From contig NC_058521.1 of the NCBI RefSeq assembly GCF_904849725.1, forward strand, positions 142,504,744 through 142,568,743: DNA of 64,000 nucleotides. The letters are read 5' to 3'. The notes under the pieces are model-generated. The model searched no databases and was not told the DNA's origin. It was given only the letters and a program-made list of their open reading frames with translations. Source of the stretch: Hordeum vulgare subsp. vulgare. Its lineage: Eukaryota; Streptophyta; Magnoliopsida; Poales; Poaceae. A program made the position numbers and the translations under genes. Of this stretch, positions 12,721 to 20,747 are shown piece after piece (position 1 is the first letter of the stretch; each line of letters opens with the position of its first letter).

Positions 12721-13150
12721 CGCGGCCCCCATGCCCACCGGACTCCTGGTGCCGTTGTAGAGCCTTCCGGTGGCGCCACATGGCCTTGCGAGAGGGTCCC
12801 TTTTTCCTCCAAGCCGGCTCAGGGGCCGGCTGCACGGCCTACCCAGAAACCGCCCCCGCAGACGAGGGGTGCGCTGAGCCCGACGACGCCGACATGCCCA
12901 ACCCGGACACGATGGGGCTGGCGCTGGAAAGCCGAGGACACCGATGGCGGGCTGCGAGATCCAGAACCCATCCAGGACAGGAGAGAGAGCGTCGGAGCGG
13001 AAACAGGTGTCGGCGAAGGGAAGGGAGGGGTGGACGCCGGGGCCGGAGTGGCCGTCGGCGGGGAGAGGTGGCCGCTGGGGCCGGAGTGGCTTCCGGCGGA
13101 GGAGGCGGGGGAGCGAGGAAGCCTAGCTCAGCTCGGCTTTAGCTTTTTCA
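11238..13150 (-). mobile_element. LINE, 5' part (continuation of 1-3786)
   Basis: This resumes the LINE after the copia insertion, with the insertion duplicate GTCCG at 11238-11242. It carries the N-terminal and central part of ORF1 and a GC-rich leader. The sequence changes from GC-rich to AT-rich near 13140-13220, taken as the approximate 5' end. I could not find a precise boundary or target-site duplication because the 3' end is outside the window. Confidence 0.8.
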
Positions 13151-13654
13151 ATGCTCCAATAAAGGTTTCTGAAAAGCCCTTGAGTCACTCGTCTAAAAAG
13201 ACGAAAAGCTCCCAATGATGAATGTACTTGGCGAGGCTAAAATGTCAGACCGTCGAATCACAATATTTGACTTTAGCTCCATATGGAATCAAGCCAAAAA
13301 ACATAACTTGACACAATAACATAAACTCATTAGATCCGAATAATCGAGTCTATGATAACACAAAACCTTTCTTACTTCATAGCACCATAAAAGAAGTAAT
13401 TTTATTCATACAAACTATAATCATGACTTCCTTAAATATTTTTTATGATTGTATGCTGACAAAAAACACAAATTGTTAACATTTAGGTCATCTCACCATT
13501 GGGTGCCAAAATGGTAGTAGGAGCCGAGAGGGCCAAGCTTTCTCCAGGTGGCCGCAGCGGCAATTTCATTTTTTTCAATATAAGAATGAAAAACAGTTTC
13601 ATATATGGTGTGTATCTATCTATCTATTTATCTTTTTTGTTTGAGATCATATTT
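13151..13654. other. Spacer without recognisable feature
   Basis: AT-rich sequence with a short GC-richer patch (13500-13560) and a small TATC run near 13616-13632. I see no gene, terminal repeat or known element in it. Confidence 0.4.
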
Positions 13655-13740
13655 TTTTGGACGTGCCTATCAAGCGCAGCAGCGCCCGCTCGCTGTAGCA
13701 CGCGCACCCCACGACAATTAACGACGTGTATTTATTAGCA

Positions 13741-14946
13741 TTTCAAAAAAATTCAAAAAGTCATAACTTTTAGACCGGGCGTCAGAATAACGATCCGTTT
13801 TCACGGTTGTGTTTCTTATGACGAGCTCTTCAAAACTAGATCCAAATGGATAGGTTTTGACAAACGTTTTTTAAACAACTTTGTGTGCTAGATGAGCCAA
13901 CTTTAGTGCTATAGGCAAGCAACTCCTTTCTCTCTTTAGAGTGACTACCTATCAGCAAAGAATTCTTCTAAGTTGGTTACCATGACTAACAGTTGACTAA
14001 ATTCACCTTTAAAAGCTTTACATAATTAAACAATGATGATCAATTGCCTATAAATACTATGAAATTGCACATTTTTTATGCTCAGTTCCTATAAAAATAC
14101 TATAAAATTGCTCAATATTGATGCTTAGTTGCCTACAAAAAACTGTAACATTGCTCAATTTTGATGCTCAGTTGCGTATTACTGATGGTCAATTGCCTAC
14201 GGTTAATGTTTAGTTGCCTGCCATTAATGCTCAATTGCCTGCTATTTGTGAATAGTTGTCATAATTGCACTCGGGTATCACAAAAAAGTAAGCAACTTTT
14301 AGTGTATTTTTTGCGCAACTCGAGTGCGTTCAACAAGCAACTCATGTGTATACACATGATGCAATACATCCAGCATCAAAGTACTTCTGTTTAGCACTAA
14401 AGTTGCTTCATCTAGCATCGAAGTTGTTTTTTAAAAAAATTCTTTAAAACATATTCATATGAGATCTCGTTTTGAAGAGTTCGTCACGAGGAACCCAACG
14501 GTGAAAACATATCATAATTTCGGCACACGGTTTGATAGTTATAGTTTTTTAAATTTTTTCATACAAGAATTAATGGACATCCAACGCATGCACAGCCGAG
14601 CATCACATCCGATGCATAATTTAATCATTTCAATTTGAAAATAGCTGACCACATTTGCTATGTGGTTGCAAAAGGATGAAGTTATTTAACCTTTTAGTCA
14701 TGATAGATAATTTTGAAGGAATTTTCGTTGATAGACGATCGTACTACGCACACTAATAAGAAGTTGCTTTTCTTTAGCATTAAAGTTGCCTAAATATCAC
14801 CCCATAGTTGCTCAAAAAAAGTTTGTCGAAGACTATCCATATGGGATTTTAGTTTTGAAGAGCTCGTCGTAAGAAATACAACCGTGAAAAACGGATCGTC
14901 GTTCCGACGCTCGGTTCAAAAGTTATAGTATTTTGAAAAAAATAAA
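13741..14946. mobile_element. Non-coding element with long inverted repeats
   Basis: The left arm (13741-13872) and right arm (14812-14946) are inverted copies of each other. Both contain, on opposite strands, blocks such as GACGAGCTCTTCAAAACTA, CGATCCGTTTT and CACGGTTGT. A third arm in the right-hand orientation lies at about 14426-14566. The space between is filled with TTGCCTA/GCTCAATTG-type short repeats and has no coding capacity. The structure suggests a non-autonomous DNA transposon with long TIRs, Mutator-like at best, possibly with a second copy nested or tandem. Confidence 0.6.
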
Positions 14947-15055
14947 ACAGAATAAAGTGGAATGACGTGCTGCATTCTTTCGCTTGAGGGTGCGCTCGTT
15001 CCATCCAAATAATGCAGCTGTACTTTTTAGTATTTGAGATTTTCTTTTTGAAAAA

Positions 15056-15600
15056 TGTTTCGGCACGGCGCGCCGGCCGAACGCTTCGGCCGGTCCCGCG
15101 CGCGTCGTGCGATCCCGCGCGTGGACTCTCCCTTCCTTTTATGCTGCAAGGCGTTATTTTTTGTTGCAACTGTTATTCTTTTTGCTACTACCGATATGAT
15201 TTTTGCTGCAAACGTTGGTGATTGTTGCTACATTTTGTCCACTAAAGAAGCTGCATTCAAGTTTAGTTGCAACCCGAGTTTGTCGGATTTTTTGCTACAA
15301 CCGGTATCATTTTTTGCTGCAGCCGCTCACTAAAAAAGTTGCATACACATTCGTGAGAGTTGCAAACCAAGGTCACCGGATTATTTTGCTACAACCCACA
15401 TTATGTTTTGCTATCATGCATCATCAGTGTGGTTTTTTTGTTATGACCATGTTGATATTTTTTGCTACAACCATATTTTTGTTGTATCCATGTTGAAATT
15501 TGCTGCATCGGTAGCCGAAATTTGGTGTATCGATAATTTTTTGTTACATGAGCAGATCTAATGGTGGAGCCGATGGATCGGGGAGCTCGCGTGCACTTCC
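15056..15600. repeat. Dispersed repeat built from TTGCTACAACC-like motifs
   Basis: A GC-rich start with a perfect hairpin (CCGGCCGAA, loop CGC, TTCGGCCGG at 15073-15093) is followed by many variants of TTGCTACAACC, TTTGCTGCA and GTTGCAAC over about 400 bp. It ends near GGGAGCTCGCGTGCAC (about 15577-15592). I recognise this style as a non-coding dispersed repeat common in grasses. Its class is uncertain, and no gene is present. Confidence 0.55.
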
Positions 15601-15671
15601 CTTTTTATTTAGGGTGTTTGAGAATCATATGGTCTCGCTCTCGAACGCAACACAGGAGTACACTTTGTTTC

Positions 15672-15702
15672 GGCCCATGAACAACAAGCCCTAGGCGGCC
15701 CA
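15672..15702 (+). promoter_or_regulatory. Promoter motifs of the GIY-YIG gene (two GGCCCA site-II-like boxes)
   Basis: GGCCCA occurs at 15672-15677 and 15697-15702, with AAGCCCTA between them. In plants GGCCCA/TGGGCC elements bind TCP factors and, with telo-box-like AAACCCTA motifs, mark promoters of growth-related housekeeping genes. Their position 45-75 bp before the first ATG supports a short 5' leader for the downstream gene. The telo-box match is imperfect (AAGCCCTA). Confidence 0.5.
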
Positions 15703-15746
15703 TTGATCAGAAGCCCTCATAGTCTCCAAATTCGTAAATTTCCTCC

Positions 15747-15806
15747 ATGGATGCATCCCTTCCCCTGGAGAGGAGGTCCTCCCGTCGCCGGCGAGGTGAG
15801 AGATGA
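15747..15806 (+). CDS. Upstream ORF (19 codons) before the GIY-YIG protein
   Basis: The first ATG of the presumed leader is at 15747 in a good context (CCATGG). It opens a 19-codon frame rich in Arg and Ser that ends at TGA 15804-15806, one base before the ATG at 15808. An overlapping second ATG (15751) is in frame with the main protein. Translation is not demonstrated. It is listed because it bears on which start the main gene uses. Confidence 0.35.
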   Translation: MDASLPLERRSSRRRRGER

Positions 15807-15807
15807 G

Positions 15808-17458
15808 ATGAGCCTCTCCGCCACCTTCCGGGTCGCCAAAATTCCCCGCACCGCCCTCCCTCCAAAGTCTTGCAAGGCCACGCCCTCCTCGGTCTCGGCC
15901 TCCCCCGCCTCCGCGTCCGGAGATCCACCGCCCAAGGCCGCCAAGAAGAAGGAGGCGGCGCCGTGGTGCGTCTACCTCATCGCCTCCTCCCGGGTTCCCC
16001 GCACATACGTCGGCGTCACGACCGATTTCCCTCGCCGGTGATTCCTCCTCTCCCCCTTTCGGGTCTCTGCTTTCTAGCCTGGTATAGCCTCGGGTAGCTC
16101 TGGTGAATTGGGTAGGACCGTTTCAACTTTGAAGTCAGTTCGTGGATGAACCGTTAGATGTGTGACCCAAAATTGATGTCTCCATTTGGTTGCAATCCTC
16201 TTGAGAAACTGCAATTTCGTTCTAGCTCGACACTGAAGAGGATTCAGTGATTCTACTGCTTCCACAATTTTGATGTTTGCTGATGATTCCCCGGAAAATA
16301 AAACAAGATCCAGTAACTGAGAATTGGCTCCTCAGATAGAAGCCTGAATAATATTGTCGCTGCCGTGATTGTTTTTTAGGCTGTCTTGTCTTGCTCAGGC
16401 CTGTAAGCCTCCTAGGAACTACTTCCTCTGTTCCTAAATACTTGTTGTTGGGGAGAACTAGACTAATTCTCTCCAACAACAAATATTATGGTACAGAGGG
16501 AGTACATGCTTGAGATTCTTTTTTGTGTGTTGGCAGTTCTAAAAGGTTGGAAAGTATGTGCATGAGAAGAAAAATATGACTGTTTAATCACATGACACAA
16601 GTTCTTATTTCTTAACCGAAGGTTCATTCTTTTCCTAGCTTGAGACAACATAATGGCGAGTTAAAAGGTGGTGCCAAAGCCTCTTCTGCTGGAAGGCCAT
16701 GGAATCTCGCATGCCTTGTCGAAGGCTTCACCAACAGAAGTGAAGGTTAGTGAAGTAAAAATCTCATCTTTCTACAGCTTCATGCTTTGAGTGAGAGACT
16801 GGTGTTACTAGAATCGCACGCCATGCTCTAGTTTATATACAACTTTGTGTTTTGCAAAGTTAGAATTTTTCTGGCACTCTGTCATTACATTAGACTTCCA
16901 GCTACCCTGTGAAGCTATGTTTATCCTATAAAAACACCTACATGCGTGTTTATCCTGATGTGCAATAGAGTGGTTCACCTTTCTTCTATACTTTCTTACT
17001 TTGTTTAGTTTAACGAGCATTCAGTTATGACTGTTTGATGATTAATTCATCCTTCGGTGTGGACGTATGCCATTAGTTTTTGGCTTTCTTTCCTTCTCTT
17101 CACATTAAAGAAATGTTAACAAGGTCAACAAATTCGTTTTTTTTAGTTTATTCACACTTTTGAACACAAAATGAGTACTACTTCATAATACACATCCTTG
17201 CAAGAGCATATGCAATTCTTACAGCAAAAGAAAATGTCTGTTTCCGTTCTCAAGTTTAAATGAGCAAGATGTTCTGGTTACCATTTTTTTTCAGCATGTG
17301 AGTTTGAATCGAAATGGAAGAACATCTCCAAGAAGATGACACGGAAGAGGAGTGAGCCTGGCTTGAACGCAGTGTTGCAGCACCGGGAGGTGGCATTGAG
17401 CAGAGTAAAAACCTTTCTGGATTGCGACCACCTCAACATCAAATGGCACTCAAGCTGA
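15808..17458 (+). CDS. GIY-YIG nuclease-domain protein, three exons (15808-16037, 16639-16745, 17295-17458)
   Basis: The three exons join without a break into a 166-residue protein. Introns are GT-AG: donors at 16038 and 16746, acceptors ending 16638 and 17294. Residues about 53-125 form a GIY-YIG fold of the small SLX1/UPF0213 type. WCVYL stands for the GIY motif, TYVG for YIG, PRRLRQHN carries the conserved Arg and Asn/His positions, RPWNLACLVEG forms a core strand, and EACEFESKWK carries the likely metal-binding Glu. Family members cut branched or damaged DNA. No second zinc or UvrBC-type domain is present, so its partner and substrate are unknown. The first 50 residues are rich in Ser, Ala, Pro, Lys and Arg and nearly free of acids, as in organelle transit peptides (inference). 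An in-frame ATG at 15751 would give 185 residues. I prefer 15808, but the choice is open. It is convergent with UBL5. Confidence 0.88.
16422..16502. mobile_element. Stowaway-type MITE in intron 1 of the GIY-YIG gene
   Basis: An 81-bp element flanked by TA on both sides (16420-16421 and 16503-16504). Its ends are inverted copies (CTTCCTCTGTTCC versus GGTACAGAGGGAG), and it is almost entirely a hairpin through TTGTTGTTGGGGAGA and TCTCTCCAACAACAA. TA duplication and the CTYCCTC terminus are Stowaway (Tc1/mariner) hallmarks. Confidence 0.85.
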
Positions 17459-17918
17459 CGTCGTTTCTCCATGTTGTATGTACACATTTCGCTATGCAAG
17501 AAATTACCCATTAACTTATGAAGTTGGCGAGGTTTTTCTGCAGAGGCTTTTTTTGTACAAAAAAAAGGTTCCCATGTCTTGCAGCTCAAATGAGCATACA
17601 TGACACATTCATCTGCTAGCCAAATGATCATGCCGGCAATTGTATTTGCTAAATAAGAAGACATCCGAATCGAGTGAGCTGGTGTGTGTGTGTGTTATCT
17701 ATCGACAGCATCCGGCATTGTTTAGCCTGGGATGGATAAGAGTTGTGTAAGATGTATTATTCGTTGTTATTTGCTTCTCTTTCCGCATTTTTCTAGTTCA
17801 CGTATTAAAGGACTACCAAATTTGAGCATGTCCATTTTGTGAAAACCAAACATGGTTATATTTGGTCAAACTTACCTTACTTTTATAAGAGCCGCAACGT
17901 GTGTCTGTGTCTGATTAA
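17459..17918 (+). other. 3' flank of the GIY-YIG gene
   Basis: Presumed 3' UTR and downstream spacer. It contains a (GT)n run at about 17680-17694. I see no further exon because the reading frame closes at 17456-17458, and no clear polyadenylation signal stands out. Confidence 0.4.
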
Positions 17919-18266
17919 GACCCTTTCTTAAAATCATAATAGATTATAATAATTTGAATTATGAAGATAGATTATATAACCAAATTTATAAAAATAATCT
18001 AGGTGGGCACGTGTGGAGGCCAGACTATATAAACTGTGTCCTGTGCGTGCTGGGGAGAAAAAATATTAATAATTACCTTCAACTTTACAAGGATAATGGA
18101 TCATTAGCAATCCATAATCTGGTTTTATCTAGGGTAGAATAGATTGTGAGTTTTTAATAATCTGTCCATCTAGTTTTTATAATCTACAACACAAACTGTC
18201 TTGTTTAGAGAGAATATAGACTATAAAAACTGGATTATCATAATCTGATTGGTTCCAAACAGGACC
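17919..18266. mobile_element. Harbinger/Tourist-like MITE
   Basis: An AT-rich 348-bp element flanked by TAA (17916-17918 and 18267-18269). Its right end read inward is GGTCCTGTTTGGAACCAATC, close to the GGSCCTGTTTGG terminus of Tourist/PIF-Harbinger MITEs. The left end (GACCCTTTCTTAAAATC) is a degraded match. Internal inverted AT blocks (GATTATAATAA, GATTATCATAATC) fit a foldback element. There are no ORFs of note. Confidence 0.6.
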
Positions 18267-18514
18267 TAAGAAACCAAGGAGAAAACGAGGGCTGATCACT
18301 GTGCAAATTAAGCAGAGCAAATGCCTTAACATAACAACATGATGTAAGGCCTAAGAAACCAAGGAGAAAACGAGGGCTGATCACTGTGCAAATTAAGCAG
18401 AGCAAATGCCTTAACATAACATGATGTAAGGCCTAAGAAACCAAGGAGAAAACGAGGGCTGATCACTGTGCAAATTAAGCAGAGCAAATGCCTTAACATA
18501 AGAACATGATGTAA
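18265..18514. repeat. Three-copy tandem repeat, 82-85 bp unit
   Basis: Copies start at 18265, 18350 and 18432 with CCTAAGAAACCAAGGAG and end with ATGATGTAA. They are nearly identical apart from a 3-base deletion in the second copy (AACATAACATG for AACATAACAACATG) and single changes. The array starts exactly at the right end of the MITE. It lies just past the presumed 3' end of UBL5. Confidence 0.95.
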
Positions 18515-18773
18515 CAGCTTAACACTGCCATTATCACAATCCCGGGTACACAGTTTATGTTATTTATAAACTTCACAGTAACAGCACATCAGATTCGCAG
18601 GTTGATCACAGGAAAAATATGTTCAGGCTGTCAATAATCATCATGGGTACAATAATGCACTACTTATATAGTAGCTCGCTGGAGTTCATCCCACACATTA
18701 AGCTCTGAAGACACTGGGACTGGAACGCAACCGAAGCTATCATCGAAGGCAATGATAGGTGACTAAACCTGCA
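18515..18773 (-). other. Presumed last (non-coding) exon and 3' end of UBL5
   Basis: On the minus strand a polypyrimidine tract ending TCTGTTGCAG (AG at 18775-18774) could be a splice acceptor. A GTATAT donor candidate lies just after the UBL5 stop (GT at 19813-19812). The sequence after the acceptor reaches AT-rich TTATAAATAACATAAA near 18555-18570, a weak polyadenylation region. Splice sites were chosen by eye and no transcript was available. Confidence 0.35.
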
Positions 18774-19110
18774 CTGCAACAGAGCAATGGTTAGTGGCAG
18801 TGAAATAGGCATGTAAATTCAATATGCAAAATCAGCTTTGTCTTCCATCAGACTAAACATGGAAAGCAAAACAGAGCATAATTTCAACATGTAGTTGCAT
18901 GGAAGATTTTAATCGTTTTCTTTGCAAAGCACGGAGCAGAGCACTGCCATATCAGCAAAACAAAGAGATGTAAATGAATTATCAAGTTCGAGCATGAAGC
19001 ATTTGATGGTCAGCTTTTCAAATTGTTCTCCTTCAGATGCATCGCTCAGTAAATAAGCCACTAAATTCAGCTTTCATGACCAAACAAACTGTGTGTTTAG
19101 TTACTTTCTA

Positions 19111-19191
19111 CTCCCTCCGTAAAGAAATATAAGAGCATTTAGATCACCAAAGTAGTGATATATACGCTCTTATATTTCTTTATAGAGGGAG
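19111..19191. mobile_element. Stowaway-type MITE, 81 bp
   Basis: Begins CTCCCTCCGTAAAGAAATAT and ends with the inverted copy (ATTTCTTTATAGAGGGAG). It is flanked by TA at 19109-19110 and 19192-19193. It is a classic Triticeae Stowaway and sits inside the presumed 3'-UTR intron of UBL5. Confidence 0.92.
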
Positions 19192-19832
19192 TACTAGTTA
19201 AATCATACCAATGCTACAGCTGTAGATTACAGTAACTAACAAAATCAATCACACCAAAGTTATCTTACTATGTTAAAATATTCCCATCCATTAATAAATC
19301 AATCGAGTTCTCCAATGAAGTTCTCTTGCTATGCAAGGAACAATTAGCAGACAAAAGCCAGTAAGAAAATGTTCTCCGAAGCAATCCATGGTGTTTTTGC
19401 TAACACTACAAGAATCAATAAGGGGATAAACCTCATCAACTAAATCAAGCAATCTACTACCACCATCTGATAACTATAACACACAAAAACATGTCATTTT
19501 GAATTAGCTAAGCAACATTCAATAGAAACTCACAGTAAACCGGAGATTCACAATTTCTAGTTCATTGCACCTCAGGTCAACATATGACAATGGTTCAAGA
19601 ATTCGACTTTCCATACAAACTGAAAATTTAACAGAAAATAGGTGTCTTCATGTTTGGTATTAGCGCTAATACATGCTTAATTTGAGATTCTCATCCCGAC
19701 AACAGAAGGAGAACCATATTCACGTAGATACCAAACGGTTATACTCCCGGAGTATATAGTAAGTAAAAACTAAAAAGGAATCATGTGCAAAGGCGAGGGG
19801 AAGAATAATATACATGGCCGGGGGTGATGAGG

Positions 19833-20054
19833 CTAGTTGTAGTAGAGCTCGAGGCCCATCCCATCGTGGATCTCGTAGTCGCCAAGGGTGATGTGGTCCT
19901 TGTAGATGGTGTACCACTTCTGGATGCGGATCTTCTCGGCCCTGGTCCCGGTCTGCGCCGCCACGAGCTTCTTGAGGTCGCCGATGGTGTCGTCCTCGTT
20001 GCACTTGACGCGCACCTTCTTCCCCAGGCGGTCGTTGAGCACCACCTCGATCAT
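19833..20054 (-). CDS. UBL5: Ubiquitin-like protein 5 (UBL5/Hub1), 73 aa
   Basis: An uninterrupted 73-codon frame gives a protein matching the highly conserved UBL5/Hub1 family in length and sequence. It starts [18 protein letters not shown], has the core [35 protein letters not shown] and [14 protein letters not shown], and ends YYN. The family ends in a double Tyr plus one residue and lacks the diglycine of conjugated ubiquitins. It binds partners non-covalently, notably the Snu66 HIND motif of the tri-snRNP, and modulates pre-mRNA splicing in the nucleus. The start is the only Met giving the family length. Upstream in the mRNA is a G-rich hexamer run directly before the ATG. The gene is convergent with the GIY-YIG gene. 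The coding part is a single exon; a 3'-UTR intron is possible. Confidence 0.97.
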   Translation of the reverse strand: MIEVVLNDRLGKKVRVKCNEDDTIGDLKKLVAAQTGTRAEKIRIQKWYTIYKDHITLGDYEIHDGMGLELYYN

Positions 20055-20057
20055 CTT

Positions 20058-20082
20058 CCCTCCCGCTCCCGCTCCCGCTCCC
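20058..20082 (-). promoter_or_regulatory. G-quadruplex-forming hexamer repeat in the UBL5 5' UTR
   Basis: On the coding strand five GGG runs are separated by AGC, AGC, AGC and A, and the last run is 3 nt before the ATG. This meets the usual G3N1-7 rule for a quadruplex and would place an RNA quadruplex at the initiation site. Its regulatory role is inference. Confidence 0.6.
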
Positions 20083-20283
20083 GTCGGTTGATCGATCGAT
20101 CGACCAAACCCTAGCTAGCACCGCCGAGAGCTGCAGCGCCCTTGTGCTTTTCGATCGAGAATTGGGGGTGGTCTGGTCGCAAGAGCCAAAGAGGGAGCCG
20201 TCCTTGTCTTTTCTGTTCGCCCAGAAGGAAATAGACGGCGTGGATTCCACGCAGCCTTATGCCACCCGGTCTCGGTCAGGACA

Positions 20284-20335
20284 CGTCAGCGCTGACGCCC
20301 TGCACTCTTCTTTAATAAAACGGTCCAATTTATAA
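20284..20335 (-). promoter_or_regulatory. UBL5 promoter elements: TATAAATT and ACGT-containing palindrome
   Basis: On the minus strand TATAAATT lies at about 20335-20328. About 35 bp nearer the gene is the perfect 14-bp palindrome CGTCAGCGCTGACG (20284-20297), embedded in a CGTCAGCGCTGACGTGT context that includes the bZIP-type core TGACGTG. Spacing to the ATG at 20054 is 230-280 bp. Transposon sequence begins at about 20366, so the native upstream region is only about 310 bp. Confidence 0.45.
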
Positions 20336-20365
20336 TTTTACATATTAAAATGAAAACACTTTAAA

Positions 20366-20747
20366 TCAGGCGGTTGATTTCTGCGCTGTTTAAACCGTCT
20401 CAAGCGTTCGACACGTGTCCAGCCTCACGCAGTCCCTTATCCTTTCGTCCTCCCCTGTCCAAGACTCTCCCGTCCACTCTTTGCATCGTCTTCCTTGCCC
20501 AAACCCGGCCCGCGCGCTGCTCCCCCTCCCCATGACTGCAAGTTTATTGGGGATCTTCGCCATCGCTGCAGGCAGAGAGCTGCACAACACCGTTGTGGCT
20601 GCAGCTGAGCTTCGCGGGGACGCCGCCACGGGCTGCAATGGAGCCCGTCGTGGCTGCAATGGAGCGCGGTTCCAGCTCTGCCGGGGCTGCAATGGAGCTC
20701 GGTCGGAGTTGCCATGGCTTCATCGGAGCCGTCAACATTGCGTTGGA
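20366..20747. mobile_element. Mutator-like non-autonomous element, left part
   Basis: It starts AAATCAGGCGGTTGAT, which is inverted at 30706-30736 (the complement reads AAATCAGTCGGTTCAT). Inside, GGCTGCAATGGAG recurs at about 20632, 20652 and 20686. Matching GCTGCAAYGCAA-type repeats continue at 30123, so this is one element of roughly 1 kb split by the Athila-like insertion. No transposase is encoded. Confidence 0.5.

Noticed and set aside
12301..13218. Open frames of 145, 169 and 120 codons around the LINE 5' end
   Set aside because: They are alternative frames of GC-rich ORF1/leader sequence. The real ORF1 frame is identified by its CCHC knuckles.
18265..18514. CRISPR-like array
   Set aside because: Repeats are directly adjacent without spacers. 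It is a simple tandem triplication in a plant genome.
19720..20250. 176-codon minus-strand frame covering UBL5
   Set aside because: It is another frame of the same region with a low-complexity Arg/Gly-rich translation. The 73-codon UBL5 frame matches a known family end to end.
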